A program made the position numbers and the translations under genes. From NCBI GenBank assembly GCA_965214955.1, contig CBDCCU010000009.1, positions 620,001 to 684,000 on the forward strand: DNA of 64,000 bases, given 5' to 3'. Positions within the stretch are counted from its first letter, which is position 1, and each line of letters opens with the position of its first letter. The stretch comes from Aliikangiella sp965214955. GTDB lineage: Bacteria > Pseudomonadota > Gammaproteobacteria > Enterobacterales > Kangiellaceae. This document shows positions 26,766-34,488 of this stretch, one piece after another. A model generated the notes under the pieces. It was not told where the DNA came from and did no database searches. It saw nothing but the letters and a program-made list of their open reading frames with translations.

Positions 26766-28112
26766 TTATTTCTCGATTAAAGTTGATTGTTTTTGTAAGG
26801 CAAAATTAACGCACTTTTCAATTTGTTCAAACTGTGAAATACCATACCAATAAACAATCCAGTCTTTTGTTTTATAGCATCCATCAGATTTTTGAAAATA
26901 AAAAGAGTTAATCGGATTATCGGGTTTTGAACGCCAAAATAGCGATGAATTATTTTGTCTAATTTTTTCCCATAATGCTTTACCTAAACCTTCACCTTTA
27001 GCGCTTTCTGCCACCACAAATTTATCAAGAAAAGCAATGTTTTCTGCTTTACTAATAATGGCTGCTGCGCGATAACAATAGGTGATATAAGCTTTTTCTA
27101 TTGGTGTTTGTACAAAATAATTTTCGGCTAATTGTTTATTAAAACTCGACTCAAGCAGTTGCGCAATTTTTTTTACTTTAATGGTTTCAAAGCTTTGGTG
27201 AGTCATTATTGATTCACCTTTTCTCAATAGGGTGCCAGAACCTTTGTGGGTAAATAATTCTTTTGCAAGATTAATCGGCTTGGTGATTGATACCGATGCC
27301 GTTGCGGGCAGTTGTGACAATATATTAGCTACCTGTTTAAGCTTGAGTTTCATGCCACCATTTACCCAAGGTTGCTCAATTAAATAAGAGTAATCGGTGA
27401 TTAAATTAATAGAGGAAATAATTTGATTATTTTCATCAAGCAATCCGCCCGTTGGGGTTAAAAAAATTATTTTGTAAGGCTTTAACTGAATGGCTAACTG
27501 GTTAGTTGCAACATCGGCATTAATGTTTAGGGTTTGTCCATCGTCAGTATCTGCTAAAGGAGAAATGATAGGTATGGCTCCACTTTCAATAGCGCTAACT
27601 ATGGGCTCAATATCGGCATTTTTTACTTCACCTACATAGCCTAACGCTTTGTTCTCGGTGGGTACTGCGGAAAAAATTCCTGAGGTAAGTGACGAGGCTT
27701 TTACTCCCATTGATTGTAGTTTATTTGCTAGTGCTAAATTTTGTTGAACAAAGGTTTTTTTGGCCGCTTTTAATACGGCTGCGCTAGTCACTCTTTGCCC
27801 TTCGATAAAGTCACAACTAATATTTTGTTGCTCAAGGCTTTTAGTTAACTGCGGCCCTGCGCCATGAACAACAATAGGAAATAACCCAATTTGTTCTAAA
27901 AAACTTAAAGATGAACAAAGGTTTTCGAGATCATTTTCTAATATCGAGCCTCCTACTTTAATCACCGCAAAATGTGATTGTCCAGCGTTAACAAAACGTT
28001 TTAAGTATTGATCAATTTCTTTAGGGTTTGCCAAGCTTGATAATAACTGAATAATGGTTTGCTTTATTTTTGGACTATTGGTTTGTGAATGTTGGGATAA
28101 TTGATTGCTCAT
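26766..28112 (-). CDS. argB: Fused N-acetylglutamate kinase / GNAT N-acetylglutamate synthase (Xanthomonas-type)
   Basis: About 448 residues, versus ~260-300 for a kinase alone. The first ~285 residues are an amino-acid-kinase domain (FAVIKVGGSILEND, IVVHGAGPQL, INADVATNQLA, LTPTGGLLD, WVNGGMKLKL). The rest is a GNAT-type acetyltransferase domain with acetyl-CoA loop AKGEGLGKALW and the C-terminal NPINSFYFQKSDGCYK. This is the architecture of the bifunctional NAGS/NAGK of Xanthomonas, so one protein catalyses the first two steps, and arginine feedback is expected on the kinase part. The ATG at 28112 follows GAGAAA; a TTG at 28124 is the alternative. Confidence 0.92.
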   Translation of the reverse strand: MSNQLSQHSQTNSPKIKQTIIQLLSSLANPKEIDQYLKRFVNAGQSHFAVIKVGGSILENDLENLCSSLSFLEQIGLFPIVVHGAGPQLTKSLEQQNISCDFIEGQRVTSAAVLKAAKKTFVQQNLALANKLQSMGVKASSLTSGIFSAVPTENKALGYVGEVKNADIEPIVSAIESGAIPIISPLADTDDGQTLNINADVATNQLAIQLKPYKIIFLTPTGGLLDENNQIISSINLITDYSYLIEQPWVNGGMKLKLKQVANILSQLPATASVSITKPINLAKELFTHKGSGTLLRKGESIMTHQSFETIKVKKIAQLLESSFNKQLAENYFVQTPIEKAYITYCYRAAAIISKAENIAFLDKFVVAESAKGEGLGKALWEKIRQNNSSLFWRSKPDNPINSFYFQKSDGCYKTKDWIVYWYGISQFEQIEKCVNFALQKQSTLIEK

Positions 28113-28126
28113 AGTTTTTCTCAAAA

Positions 28127-29224
28127 TTAAATAGACTTAGCAGTATTGGTTTGGTTAATAATTGCTATGTAATGTTGTTCAACTTGTTTTAGCTGACTTA
28201 AATAAACCCATTCATCGGCGGTATGTGCTTGGGCAATGTCACCTGGTCCAAAAACCAGTGCGGTTAACCCAGCCTCAGAAAACAAACTGGCTTCGGTCCA
28301 AAAGTTTACCGCTTGACCAATGGGCAAATTATTTTCATTGGCCAGTTGTTTTGCTTGAGTAATTGCTTGGTCAAAATCTTGGTTAGCCGCAGGTAGTGTG
28401 GGGCCAAAAAAAGCTGGTTCAATGCATAATTGAGCCTGCTCGGTAGCTAAAGTTTCGAGTGTTTTTAAAATAACCTGCGAATTTTGTCCGGGTAACGGTC
28501 TAAAACCAAATTTAAGATCACAGTTTGCGGCGATCATATTAGCTTTAATGCCGCCATCAATTTTGCCAATGTTAAAGGGTAAGCCGCTTAACGATTCAAA
28601 AGTCTGTTGTTGCTCTGACACCCATTGCAAGGCTTTAGCCATCCAGTTGCCTGCGGCATGAATTGCGCTGTCATTAAAGGCTCTGGCTTCTGAGGCGTGT
28701 CCAGAAATACCTTTAAAGGTGGCTGTGGCTGATTGTATTCCCCGATGAGCCAAAACGGCTTGTGCATTAGTGGGTTCGGCAACAATAACTTTGGAAAACC
28801 CAAATGAGTTTTTTAAAAAGGCTTTTACCGCAACGCTCGATCCATGCTCTTCGTCGGAAGAAAATAGTAAAGCCACATCCCCCGTAGTTTGACTAACTGC
28901 TGATAGCATACAAGCGGCTGCACCTTTAATATCACAAGCGCCTAAACCAGTGGCCTTATTGTCTTTTATGGTTAGGGAAAAAGGATCTTGTGTCCAGTTG
29001 TCAGCAACGGGGACAGTATCAATGTGAAAGTTAAATAATAGATCGGGCTTACCACGAATGGCTAGCAAGCTAATACAGCCATCACCTTGATCGTCAATTA
29101 ATAATTTAAAACCGGGTAGCTGTTGTTTTAAATAACTAAAAATATCACCATCTGCGGTTATTGCTCGGGGTGGATTTTGGGTGTCGAAACTTACTAGCTT
29201 CTCTAAGTGTGCTAAAGCGCTCAT
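28127..29224 (-). CDS. argE': N-acetyl-L-citrulline deacetylase (M20 family)
   Basis: 365 residues, the length of Xanthomonas acetylcitrulline deacetylase, and very similar to it: LVSFDTQNPPRAI, FNFHIDTVPV, GLGACDIKGAAA, FSSDEEHGSS, VAEPTNAQAVLAHRGIQSA, ISGHASEA, FNIGKIDGGIKANMIA, VNFWTEASLFSEAGLTALVFGPGDIAQAHTADE. The His, Asp, two Glu and final His are the two-zinc ligands of M20 peptidases. Family knowledge plus the neighbouring AOTCase make acetylcitrulline, not acetylornithine, the likely substrate. ATG overlaps the argG stop (ATGA). Confidence 0.9.
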   Translation of the reverse strand: MSALAHLEKLVSFDTQNPPRAITADGDIFSYLKQQLPGFKLLIDDQGDGCISLLAIRGKPDLLFNFHIDTVPVADNWTQDPFSLTIKDNKATGLGACDIKGAAACMLSAVSQTTGDVALLFSSDEEHGSSVAVKAFLKNSFGFSKVIVAEPTNAQAVLAHRGIQSATATFKGISGHASEARAFNDSAIHAAGNWMAKALQWVSEQQQTFESLSGLPFNIGKIDGGIKANMIAANCDLKFGFRPLPGQNSQVILKTLETLATEQAQLCIEPAFFGPTLPAANQDFDQAITQAKQLANENNLPIGQAVNFWTEASLFSEAGLTALVFGPGDIAQAHTADEWVYLSQLKQVEQHYIAIINQTNTAKSI

Positions 29225-30483
29225 TGTGCTACCTCACTTTTTTGAGGGGCTTTATGCTCAGATTGCTGGGTGGCAGCTAAAGTCGATGATTTACCAAATA
29301 ATTTGATAAATCCTGCGGCTTCTTCGATGCTCCAGCCCGCAGATTGAGCATAAACCGAGCTTTTATCTTTTAAAATATAGGGTGAATCAACCGCTACAGC
29401 GCAAACTTGCCCGGGGTTTACTTGTAAGGTTACTTTGCCACTAACCGATTGTTGCGATGAACGAATAAAAGCCTCTAGATCATATTTTAGTGGCTCATAA
29501 AAAAGACCTTCGTAAACAAGCTCGGTCCATTTTTCGGCAATGGTTGTTTTAAAGCGGTTTTGTGCTTTGGATAAAACTGTTTCTTCAAGGGCTTTATGCG
29601 CAATGTTAAGAGCATGAAGTGCAGGTGCTTCAAATACAATGCGACCTTTTAAGCCGATAGTGGTGTCACCTGTATAAATGCCGCGACCAACTGAATAGCT
29701 TCCTACTAAGTTATTGAGTTGTTGAATGACTTGCTCGCCAGAATAATCTGCATCTAGCGGTTTATTATCAACGGCAATTAATACGCCTTGCTTAAATTCT
29801 AATTCAACATAAGTGGTTTTAAGTTGAGGTTGTGATGATGGTTGAGTTAATACATAGCTTGCGTCTGCTGGTTCTTTCCATTCGTCAATTTCTGATCCTG
29901 AAATAGTGGCGCCCAGCAAGTTTTCGTTAACCGAGTAACGATTAACTTTATTTGATACTTCAAAGCCTTTGTCTTTAAGGTAATTAATTTCAAAATCTCT
30001 AACGTTACTGGTTTGTTTTTGAATTTCGCGAATAGGAGATAAAATATTGTAATCACCTAAGCATTGCACCGCCAAATCAAAACGAACCTGATCATTGCCC
30101 ATGCCAGTGCAGCCGTGAGCAAAGTTTTTTGTACCAATTTCATCACAGAGTTTAAGGCAGGTTTCAACAATTAAATAACGATCAGAGCAGAGTAGTGGAT
30201 ATTGATTTTGATACCATTTTCCGCCTTGAATAAGTGGAATAATCACTTGTTCCCAAAGCTTATCAGCAATGCTTATTTCTTTGTGTGCAATAGCGCCAAG
30301 CGACTCTGCACGTTTGGCAATGGCTTGTTTTTCGTCATTAGAAACACCGCCAGAGTCAACAAATATGGTGGTAACTTGATAACCTTGCTCTATTAAATAG
30401 GGGATACAAAAGCTGGTATCTAAGCCACCAGAAAAAGCTAATACTACTTGATTATCATCACTTACGTGGGTTTGAGTTGTCAT
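29221..30483 (-). CDS. argG: Argininosuccinate synthase
   Basis: Condenses citrulline and aspartate with ATP. 420 residues with the P-loop VVLAFSGGLDTSFCIPYL, SDRYLIVE, HGCTGMGNDQVRFDLA, and the C-terminal YAQSAGWSIEEAAGFIKLFG. The PPi-loop is SGGLDTS. It belongs to the divergent type found in Xanthomonas and Bacteroidetes rather than the enteric type. It lies 32 bp after the AOTCase gene and overlaps the deacetylase gene by four bases. Confidence 0.95.
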   Translation of the reverse strand: MTTQTHVSDDNQVVLAFSGGLDTSFCIPYLIEQGYQVTTIFVDSGGVSNDEKQAIAKRAESLGAIAHKEISIADKLWEQVIIPLIQGGKWYQNQYPLLCSDRYLIVETCLKLCDEIGTKNFAHGCTGMGNDQVRFDLAVQCLGDYNILSPIREIQKQTSNVRDFEINYLKDKGFEVSNKVNRYSVNENLLGATISGSEIDEWKEPADASYVLTQPSSQPQLKTTYVELEFKQGVLIAVDNKPLDADYSGEQVIQQLNNLVGSYSVGRGIYTGDTTIGLKGRIVFEAPALHALNIAHKALEETVLSKAQNRFKTTIAEKWTELVYEGLFYEPLKYDLEAFIRSSQQSVSGKVTLQVNPGQVCAVAVDSPYILKDKSSVYAQSAGWSIEEAAGFIKLFGKSSTLAATQQSEHKAPQKSEVAQ

Positions 30484-30515
30484 TGATTTATGCTCACTAA
30501 AAATAGGTTTAAAAT

Positions 30516-31517
30516 TTATTGGTTAATTAGGTTGGTCATAATGGCCTTTTGCACATGCAGGCGGTTTTCGGCTTCATCTATTGCCATACAGTAATCGGCA
30601 TCAACTACGGCATCGGTTGCTTTAATATTGCGTCTTAATGGCAAGCAATGTGAGAAGTAGGCATTGTTGGTTTTTGCCATTTTTTCTTCGTTAACGATAA
30701 AGTGTTTGTACTGATCACGAATAGGTTTTTCTGCTTGCCAATTTCCGAAATAGGGTAAAGCGCCCCAGCTTTTTGCATAGACAATGTCGGCGCCATCATA
30801 AGCTTCGTCAATGTCATGAGTAATGTCAAAGCTACCACCATATTGGCTGGCATTTTGTTTGGCTATTTGTAGGTATTGTTCATCGAGTAAATAGTCTTGA
30901 TTAGGGCACAAAAGCGTGACATCCATACCAAATTTACTGGCGATTAAAATGGAAGAGTTAGCTACCGCGGTATTTAACGGCTTAGGATGATAAGTCCAGG
31001 TGAGTAAATACTTTTTCTTTTTTGGGCTTCCTATTTTTTCTTGAATAGCCTGCATATGAGCAAGTTCTTGACAAGGGTGAGTAATGGTTTCCATATTGAT
31101 CACTGGCACATCGGCATATTGAGCAAAGGCTTTAATCACTTTGTCTTGTTTGTCATCTGCCCAGTTTTCAAATTTAGGAAAAGCTCTAATGCAAATTAAA
31201 TCGCAGTAACGCGATAATACTTTAGCCGCCTCAATAACATGTTCTTCTGCTAAACCATCCATTGTGGAACCAAACTCAAACTCGATTGGCCAAGCATTTT
31301 TTCCTGGCTCTAAAACAACCGCGTGCCCACCCATTTGCCATGTGCCTAGTTCAAAAGAAGTTCGGGTGCGTAAACTGGGGTTAAAAAATAATAACGCAAC
31401 CGACTTATTTTTAAGCGCGCTACTGCTTACGCCTTGTTTAAATTGATTGGCTAAATCAATCATTTGCTGTAGTTCACCTTGAGACCAGTCGGCGGTAGTA
31501 ATAAAGTTTTTCATCAT
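30516..31517 (-). CDS. argF': N-acetylornithine carbamoyltransferase
   Basis: 333 residues. It carries the carbamoyl-phosphate motif FFNPSLRTRTSFELG (Ser48-Thr-Arg-Thr), Trp in KNAWPIEF, the acetyl-substrate loop TMDGLAEEHVIEA, NMETITHPCQELAHMQA, LTWTYHPKPLNTAVANSS and HCLPLRRNIKATDAV. The pattern follows Xanthomonas AOTCase, not ordinary OTCase. The Glu before EH (Glu91) corresponds to the Glu92 that gives acetyl preference there; Bacteroides succinyl enzymes have Pro. It makes acetylcitrulline from acetylornithine. First structural gene of the arg operon, 105 bp behind the Arg leader. Confidence 0.94.
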   Translation of the reverse strand: MMKNFITTADWSQGELQQMIDLANQFKQGVSSSALKNKSVALLFFNPSLRTRTSFELGTWQMGGHAVVLEPGKNAWPIEFEFGSTMDGLAEEHVIEAAKVLSRYCDLICIRAFPKFENWADDKQDKVIKAFAQYADVPVINMETITHPCQELAHMQAIQEKIGSPKKKKYLLTWTYHPKPLNTAVANSSILIASKFGMDVTLLCPNQDYLLDEQYLQIAKQNASQYGGSFDITHDIDEAYDGADIVYAKSWGALPYFGNWQAEKPIRDQYKHFIVNEEKMAKTNNAYFSHCLPLRRNIKATDAVVDADYCMAIDEAENRLHVQKAIMTNLINQ

Positions 31518-31560
31518 GTTTGCTCTTTAAAATATAAGGTTGAGTAATCAATAAGGGCAT

Positions 31561-31586
31561 AAAAAAACCCGACATCTTGGTCGGGC
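31561..31586 (-). terminator. Attenuator terminator of the arg operon
   Basis: On the minus strand GCCCGAC (31586-31580) pairs with GTCGGG (31573-31568) and is followed by seven T, a strong intrinsic terminator between the leader peptide and argF'. Its 5' arm GCCCGA can instead pair with TCGGGT at 31634-31629 near the end of the leader coding region, forming an antiterminator that excludes the terminator. Confidence 0.8.
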
Positions 31587-31622
31587 TTTTTTAAAATTAA
31601 TGAGTTTTTAACTAATCAATAT

Positions 31623-31706
31623 TTATGCACCCGAAAAATAGCAACGGCGGCGACGGCGTAACATTGTGCTGTTTAAATCAGTTAATTTGTTTTGCAAAAT
31701 TTTCAT
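31623..31706 (-). CDS. Arginine leader peptide of an attenuator
   Basis: 27 codons: begins MKILQNKL, ends MLRRRRRCYFSGA. Residues 17-21 are five consecutive Arg codons (CGC CGT CGC CGC CGT), extraordinary for so short a frame, and it lies directly before an intrinsic terminator and the six-gene arginine operon. A GAAG-type ribosome site is weak. When charged Arg-tRNA is short, a ribosome stalled at the Arg run would leave TCGGGT (10-15 bases beyond the run) free to capture the terminator's 5' arm; when arginine is ample the ribosome covers it and transcription stops. This is inferred from classical his/phe attenuation. Confidence 0.85.
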   Translation of the reverse strand: MKILQNKLTDLNSTMLRRRRRCYFSGA

Positions 31707-31848
31707 TTTTAATCTTCGCCTAAATAATCGGTGTTAATTAGTTTTGTTTGGTATTGGTTAGTTTTATCGTTGTTGATCAATTTACCAGCATTGATCAGCT
31801 CTAAAATGGGCTGTGCCCAAATTGCTTAACTCGTTTAATCTGCTTTTT

Positions 31849-31892
31849 AACACAGTGTTATTTTTCGAAGCAACAAAAAATAACACTGTGTT
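31849..31892. terminator. Long hairpin after the pheA-aroF fusion gene
   Basis: AACACAGTGTTATTTTT pairs with AAAAATAACACTGTGTT (about 17 bp, 9-base loop), starting 16 bp after the stop of the fusion gene. The A/T-rich inner stem and position argue for a transcription end separating it from the downstream arg leader, although no outer T-run follows on the minus strand. Confidence 0.55.
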
Positions 31893-31907
31893 CAGATCAA
31901 AAAGTTA

Positions 31908-33995
31908 TTAAGCGTAAAGTGACTCCATCATTTCAGCGAACTGAGGATATCTTAGCGCTTGAGGACCATCACTTAATGCTTCTTCTGGTTTAGGGTGGAA
32001 CTCAACCATAATACCGTGAGCACCTACTGCTTTGGCAGCTTTTGCCATAGGTAGAACTAAATCTCTTTTACCAACCGCATGAGAAGGATCAACAATAATT
32101 GGTAAGTGAGTAAGTTCTTTTAATACCGGCACAGCACTTAAATCTAAAGTGTTTCTGGTGGCGGTTTCAAAGGTTCTGATCCCACGTTCGCATAAATAAA
32201 CTTGCATGTTACCTTGTGACAAAATATATTCTGCCGCATTGAGCAACTCGTCGATTGATGACATTAGGCCGCGCTTTAACATAATGGGTCTATTAACCTG
32301 TCCTGCGGCTTTAAGCAACGAGAAGTTTTGCATATTACGAGCGCCAATTTGAATCATGTCGGCTTGTTTGGCAACGGCTTTCATGTCTTCGGTTTTCATT
32401 ACTTCGGTAACAATAGGCATGCCATATTTATTACCTGCTTCTTCCATATAATCGAGTCCTTTATATTCTAAACCTTGGAAACTATAAGGCGAGGTTCTTG
32501 GTTTGAAACAACCGCCACGCAAAATAGCAACACCCGTTTCACTTGCGTGTTTAGCACATGACATAATTTGATCATAAGACTCTACCGAGCAAGGCCCTGC
32601 GATAACCGCAAAGTTATCACCACCTAATTTAACCCCTTTGGTTTCTATGATGGTATCTTCGCTTTTATATTCGCGACTGGCTAAATGGTAGCTTTTCTTT
32701 TTCGCAGGTTTCTTTTTGCTTTCATTTGTAGCCACAGGTTTGCTTTGCGCTTCTGTTTGATTCGCTTTTGCTTGCTCTATGCTTGAACTTGCTAAAGCAA
32801 TTGATGAAACTTTAGTCGCAGTAACATCTTTAGTTGGATAGCATCCTAACACCTTAAGGTAACGACAAAGTTTGCTAGCTTCATCTAAAGCGTGCTGCAC
32901 GTTTTCATTGGCAATGTTGCCTTCAAGATCAACGTAGAACATTTGCTCCCAAGGTTTATCGGGCATGGGTCTTGATTCTAATTTACTAAGCGGAATATTG
33001 GCATCACGAAATAGTAATAAAACCTCTGCGAGTGAGCCAGGTTTTTGCCCCGTTGATAATGCTAAAGAAGTTTTACTTGTCACTTGCTCAGAAACTTTTT
33101 TGGGCTTTAACGCAACAATTAAGAAACGAGTAGTATTACTTTTTTGATTAGCCACGTTATGGAGCAATACATTTAAACCATAAAGTTTTGCTGCTTCTTC
33201 ACTTGCTATAGCGGCAGTATCTTCATTACCTTTTTCGGCAACAATTTCTAGCGCTTGTGCGGTACTGGAAACCAAGTTAACTTGAGCATCGATAAGCTTT
33301 TTTAAGCTTTTGCTACATTGTCGGTTGGCTTCAGGATGTCCGACAATTTTTTTAATATTTTGTAGCGGTACACCTGGTGCAGCGACTAAGCAATGCTTGA
33401 TGGCATATTTCTCTTCGCCAACAATGGTGAGCTCTGAATCTAGCAATAGATCATAAACTTCGGTAATGCCACCAGAGGTTGTGTTTTCAATTGGAATAAT
33501 ACCGTAGTCTACTTTTCCTTCTTCAACCGACTTAAGTACTTTTTCGAAAGAGTTACAGCCTAGATAGGTGTTGTGACTATTGATGAAATATTTATTAGCC
33601 GCTAGGTAAGAATATGAACCTTTTCCGCCTAGCACCGCAAGTGATTTATTGGCTTCGGGATTGTAGCTAGGATTATTAATTGATTGCACATAATCTTGTT
33701 GTTGGTTGATAGAATCTTCAATAATAATGTTATACAAACGAGTGATATAACTAGAATTAATGCCTGCGACTGCCCCTTGTTTTATTAGCGCTTCGAGCAA
33801 CAGTTTTTCTCTTGACTGATCTCTAATGGGCAGCTTTGTATCATGTTTATTTTGCGCAACCGAATTACTTAAGGTTCTTCTCTTTGATAGTAAATTAATT
33901 AGCTCACCATCAAGATCACTAATTTGATTGCGTATTTGATCAATCGGAAGCGAACTTGCTTCTTGCTGATTAATTTCTGTTTGTTGCTTGCTCAT
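31908..33995 (-). CDS. Trifunctional chorismate mutase / prephenate dehydratase / DAHP synthase fusion
   Basis: 695 residues. ~15-105: AroQ-type chorismate mutase (IDQIRNQISDLDGELINLLSKRR, KLPIRDQSREK). ~115-300: prephenate dehydratase (LGGKGSYSYLAA, GIIPIENTTSGGITEVYDLL, NTTRFLIV). ~310-390: ACT domain with PGSLAEVLLLF and ESRPMPDKPWE, the Phe-binding motifs, so feedback inhibition is likely. ~395-440: Ala/Lys/Ser linker. ~445-695: type I-beta (KDO8PS-like) DAHP synthase (VIAGPCSVES, LRGGCFKPRTSPYSFQG, PIMLKRG, IIVDPSHAVGKR). The protein would join the entry step of the shikimate pathway to the two Phe-specific steps. AGGAG lies nine bases before ATG; a Phe attenuator precedes it. Confidence 0.92.
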   Translation of the reverse strand: MSKQQTEINQQEASSLPIDQIRNQISDLDGELINLLSKRRTLSNSVAQNKHDTKLPIRDQSREKLLLEALIKQGAVAGINSSYITRLYNIIIEDSINQQQDYVQSINNPSYNPEANKSLAVLGGKGSYSYLAANKYFINSHNTYLGCNSFEKVLKSVEEGKVDYGIIPIENTTSGGITEVYDLLLDSELTIVGEEKYAIKHCLVAAPGVPLQNIKKIVGHPEANRQCSKSLKKLIDAQVNLVSSTAQALEIVAEKGNEDTAAIASEEAAKLYGLNVLLHNVANQKSNTTRFLIVALKPKKVSEQVTSKTSLALSTGQKPGSLAEVLLLFRDANIPLSKLESRPMPDKPWEQMFYVDLEGNIANENVQHALDEASKLCRYLKVLGCYPTKDVTATKVSSIALASSSIEQAKANQTEAQSKPVATNESKKKPAKKKSYHLASREYKSEDTIIETKGVKLGGDNFAVIAGPCSVESYDQIMSCAKHASETGVAILRGGCFKPRTSPYSFQGLEYKGLDYMEEAGNKYGMPIVTEVMKTEDMKAVAKQADMIQIGARNMQNFSLLKAAGQVNRPIMLKRGLMSSIDELLNAAEYILSQGNMQVYLCERGIRTFETATRNTLDLSAVPVLKELTHLPIIVDPSHAVGKRDLVLPMAKAAKAVGAHGIMVEFHPKPEEALSDGPQALRYPQFAEMMESLYA

Positions 33996-34096
33996 TTTAT
34001 TGCTCCTAAAGTTTTCAAAAATTTAAAATGTTAGTTATTTAAAAAATGTTTCATCAATCAATTATTAAGATAAAAGTCGGTTAATTTTTTTAAGTC

Positions 34097-34124
34097 AAAA
34101 AAAAAAACCTCCCAGTTGGGAGGT
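34097..34124 (-). terminator. Attenuator terminator of the pheA-aroF fusion
   Basis: On the minus strand CCTCCCA (34123-34117) pairs with TGGGAGG (34114-34108), extended by A-T pairs and followed by eleven T (34107-34097). The leader's last codons contain TGGGAGG (34161-34155), which can take the 5' arm instead, giving the antiterminator. Confidence 0.85.
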
Positions 34125-34149
34125 TTTTAATTAATATCATAGACAGCAA

Positions 34150-34215
34150 TTAACCCTCCCAGCTTGAGCGGAAAAAGTAAAATGAAAAAAAGAAAAATTG
34201 CTGTAAGTTCATCAT
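34150..34215 (-). CDS. pheL: Phenylalanine leader peptide (pheL-type)
   Basis: 21 residues, MMNLQQFFFFSFYFFRSSWEG without its last residue repeated: seven Phe and one Tyr within residues 7-15. It precedes an intrinsic terminator with a competing antiterminator and a Phe-biosynthesis gene, the arrangement of pheL in enteric bacteria. No ribosome-binding site is visible, and the best promoter would start transcription only a few bases before the ATG, so it may be translated as a nearly leaderless message. Confidence 0.85.
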   Translation of the reverse strand: MMNLQQFFFFSFYFFRSSWEG

Positions 34216-34224
34216 AGTGGGTGA

Positions 34225-34254
34225 ACTATAAGCTTGCTAAATATTTAATGTCAA
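34225..34254 (-). promoter_or_regulatory. Sigma70-type promoter of the Phe leader
   Basis: Minus strand: TTGACA (34254-34249), an 18-bp spacer, then TATAGT (34230-34225). A perfect -35 and a five-of-six -10. The predicted start point (about 34218) is only a few bases upstream of the leader ATG at 34215. Confidence 0.65.
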
Positions 34255-34426
34255 CTCAAAAAACAGCTAAATAATCTTTTTATATGAAAATAATTAAAAA
34301 GCCAATTCAATTAAAAATAACTAATTGCATATGCAATGATTAATGTTGCTGTTTCAAGAAAGAAGTGGATGATGTTTGAAAGAATAACAGAGCTTAAATG
34401 AAATGCGGAAAAAATTTTCTGAAAAT

Positions 34427-34452
34427 AAAAAAGAGCCTTCCGGCTCTTTTTT
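34427..34452. terminator. Intrinsic terminator after the PA/PKD subtilase
   Basis: AAAAAAGAGCC-TTCC-GGCTCTTTTTT is a perfect 11-bp hairpin with A and T runs on either side, so it works in both directions. It lies 37 bp beyond the protease stop. Between it and the Phe promoter (34255-34426) I see only AT-rich sequence. Confidence 0.88.
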
Positions 34453-34488
34453 ATGGATTATTAACTATAAATTAATACCGGTTATAAA

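Noticed and set aside
28127..29224. Succinyl-diaminopimelate desuccinylase or acetylornithine deacetylase
   Set aside because: Both are M20 relatives, but the close match to Xanthomonas acetylcitrulline deacetylase and the operon context favour the latter.
30516..31517. Ordinary ornithine carbamoyltransferase
   Set aside because: Sequence follows Xanthomonas acetylornithine enzyme motifs (KNAWPIEF, DGLAEEH, HCLPLRRNIKATDAV), and the operon contains the matching deacetylase and fused synthase/kinase.
31707..31848. ArgR operator upstream of the arg leader
   Set aside because: I looked for TGAAT-N6-ATTCA-like palindromes and found none; the leader attenuator is the visible control.
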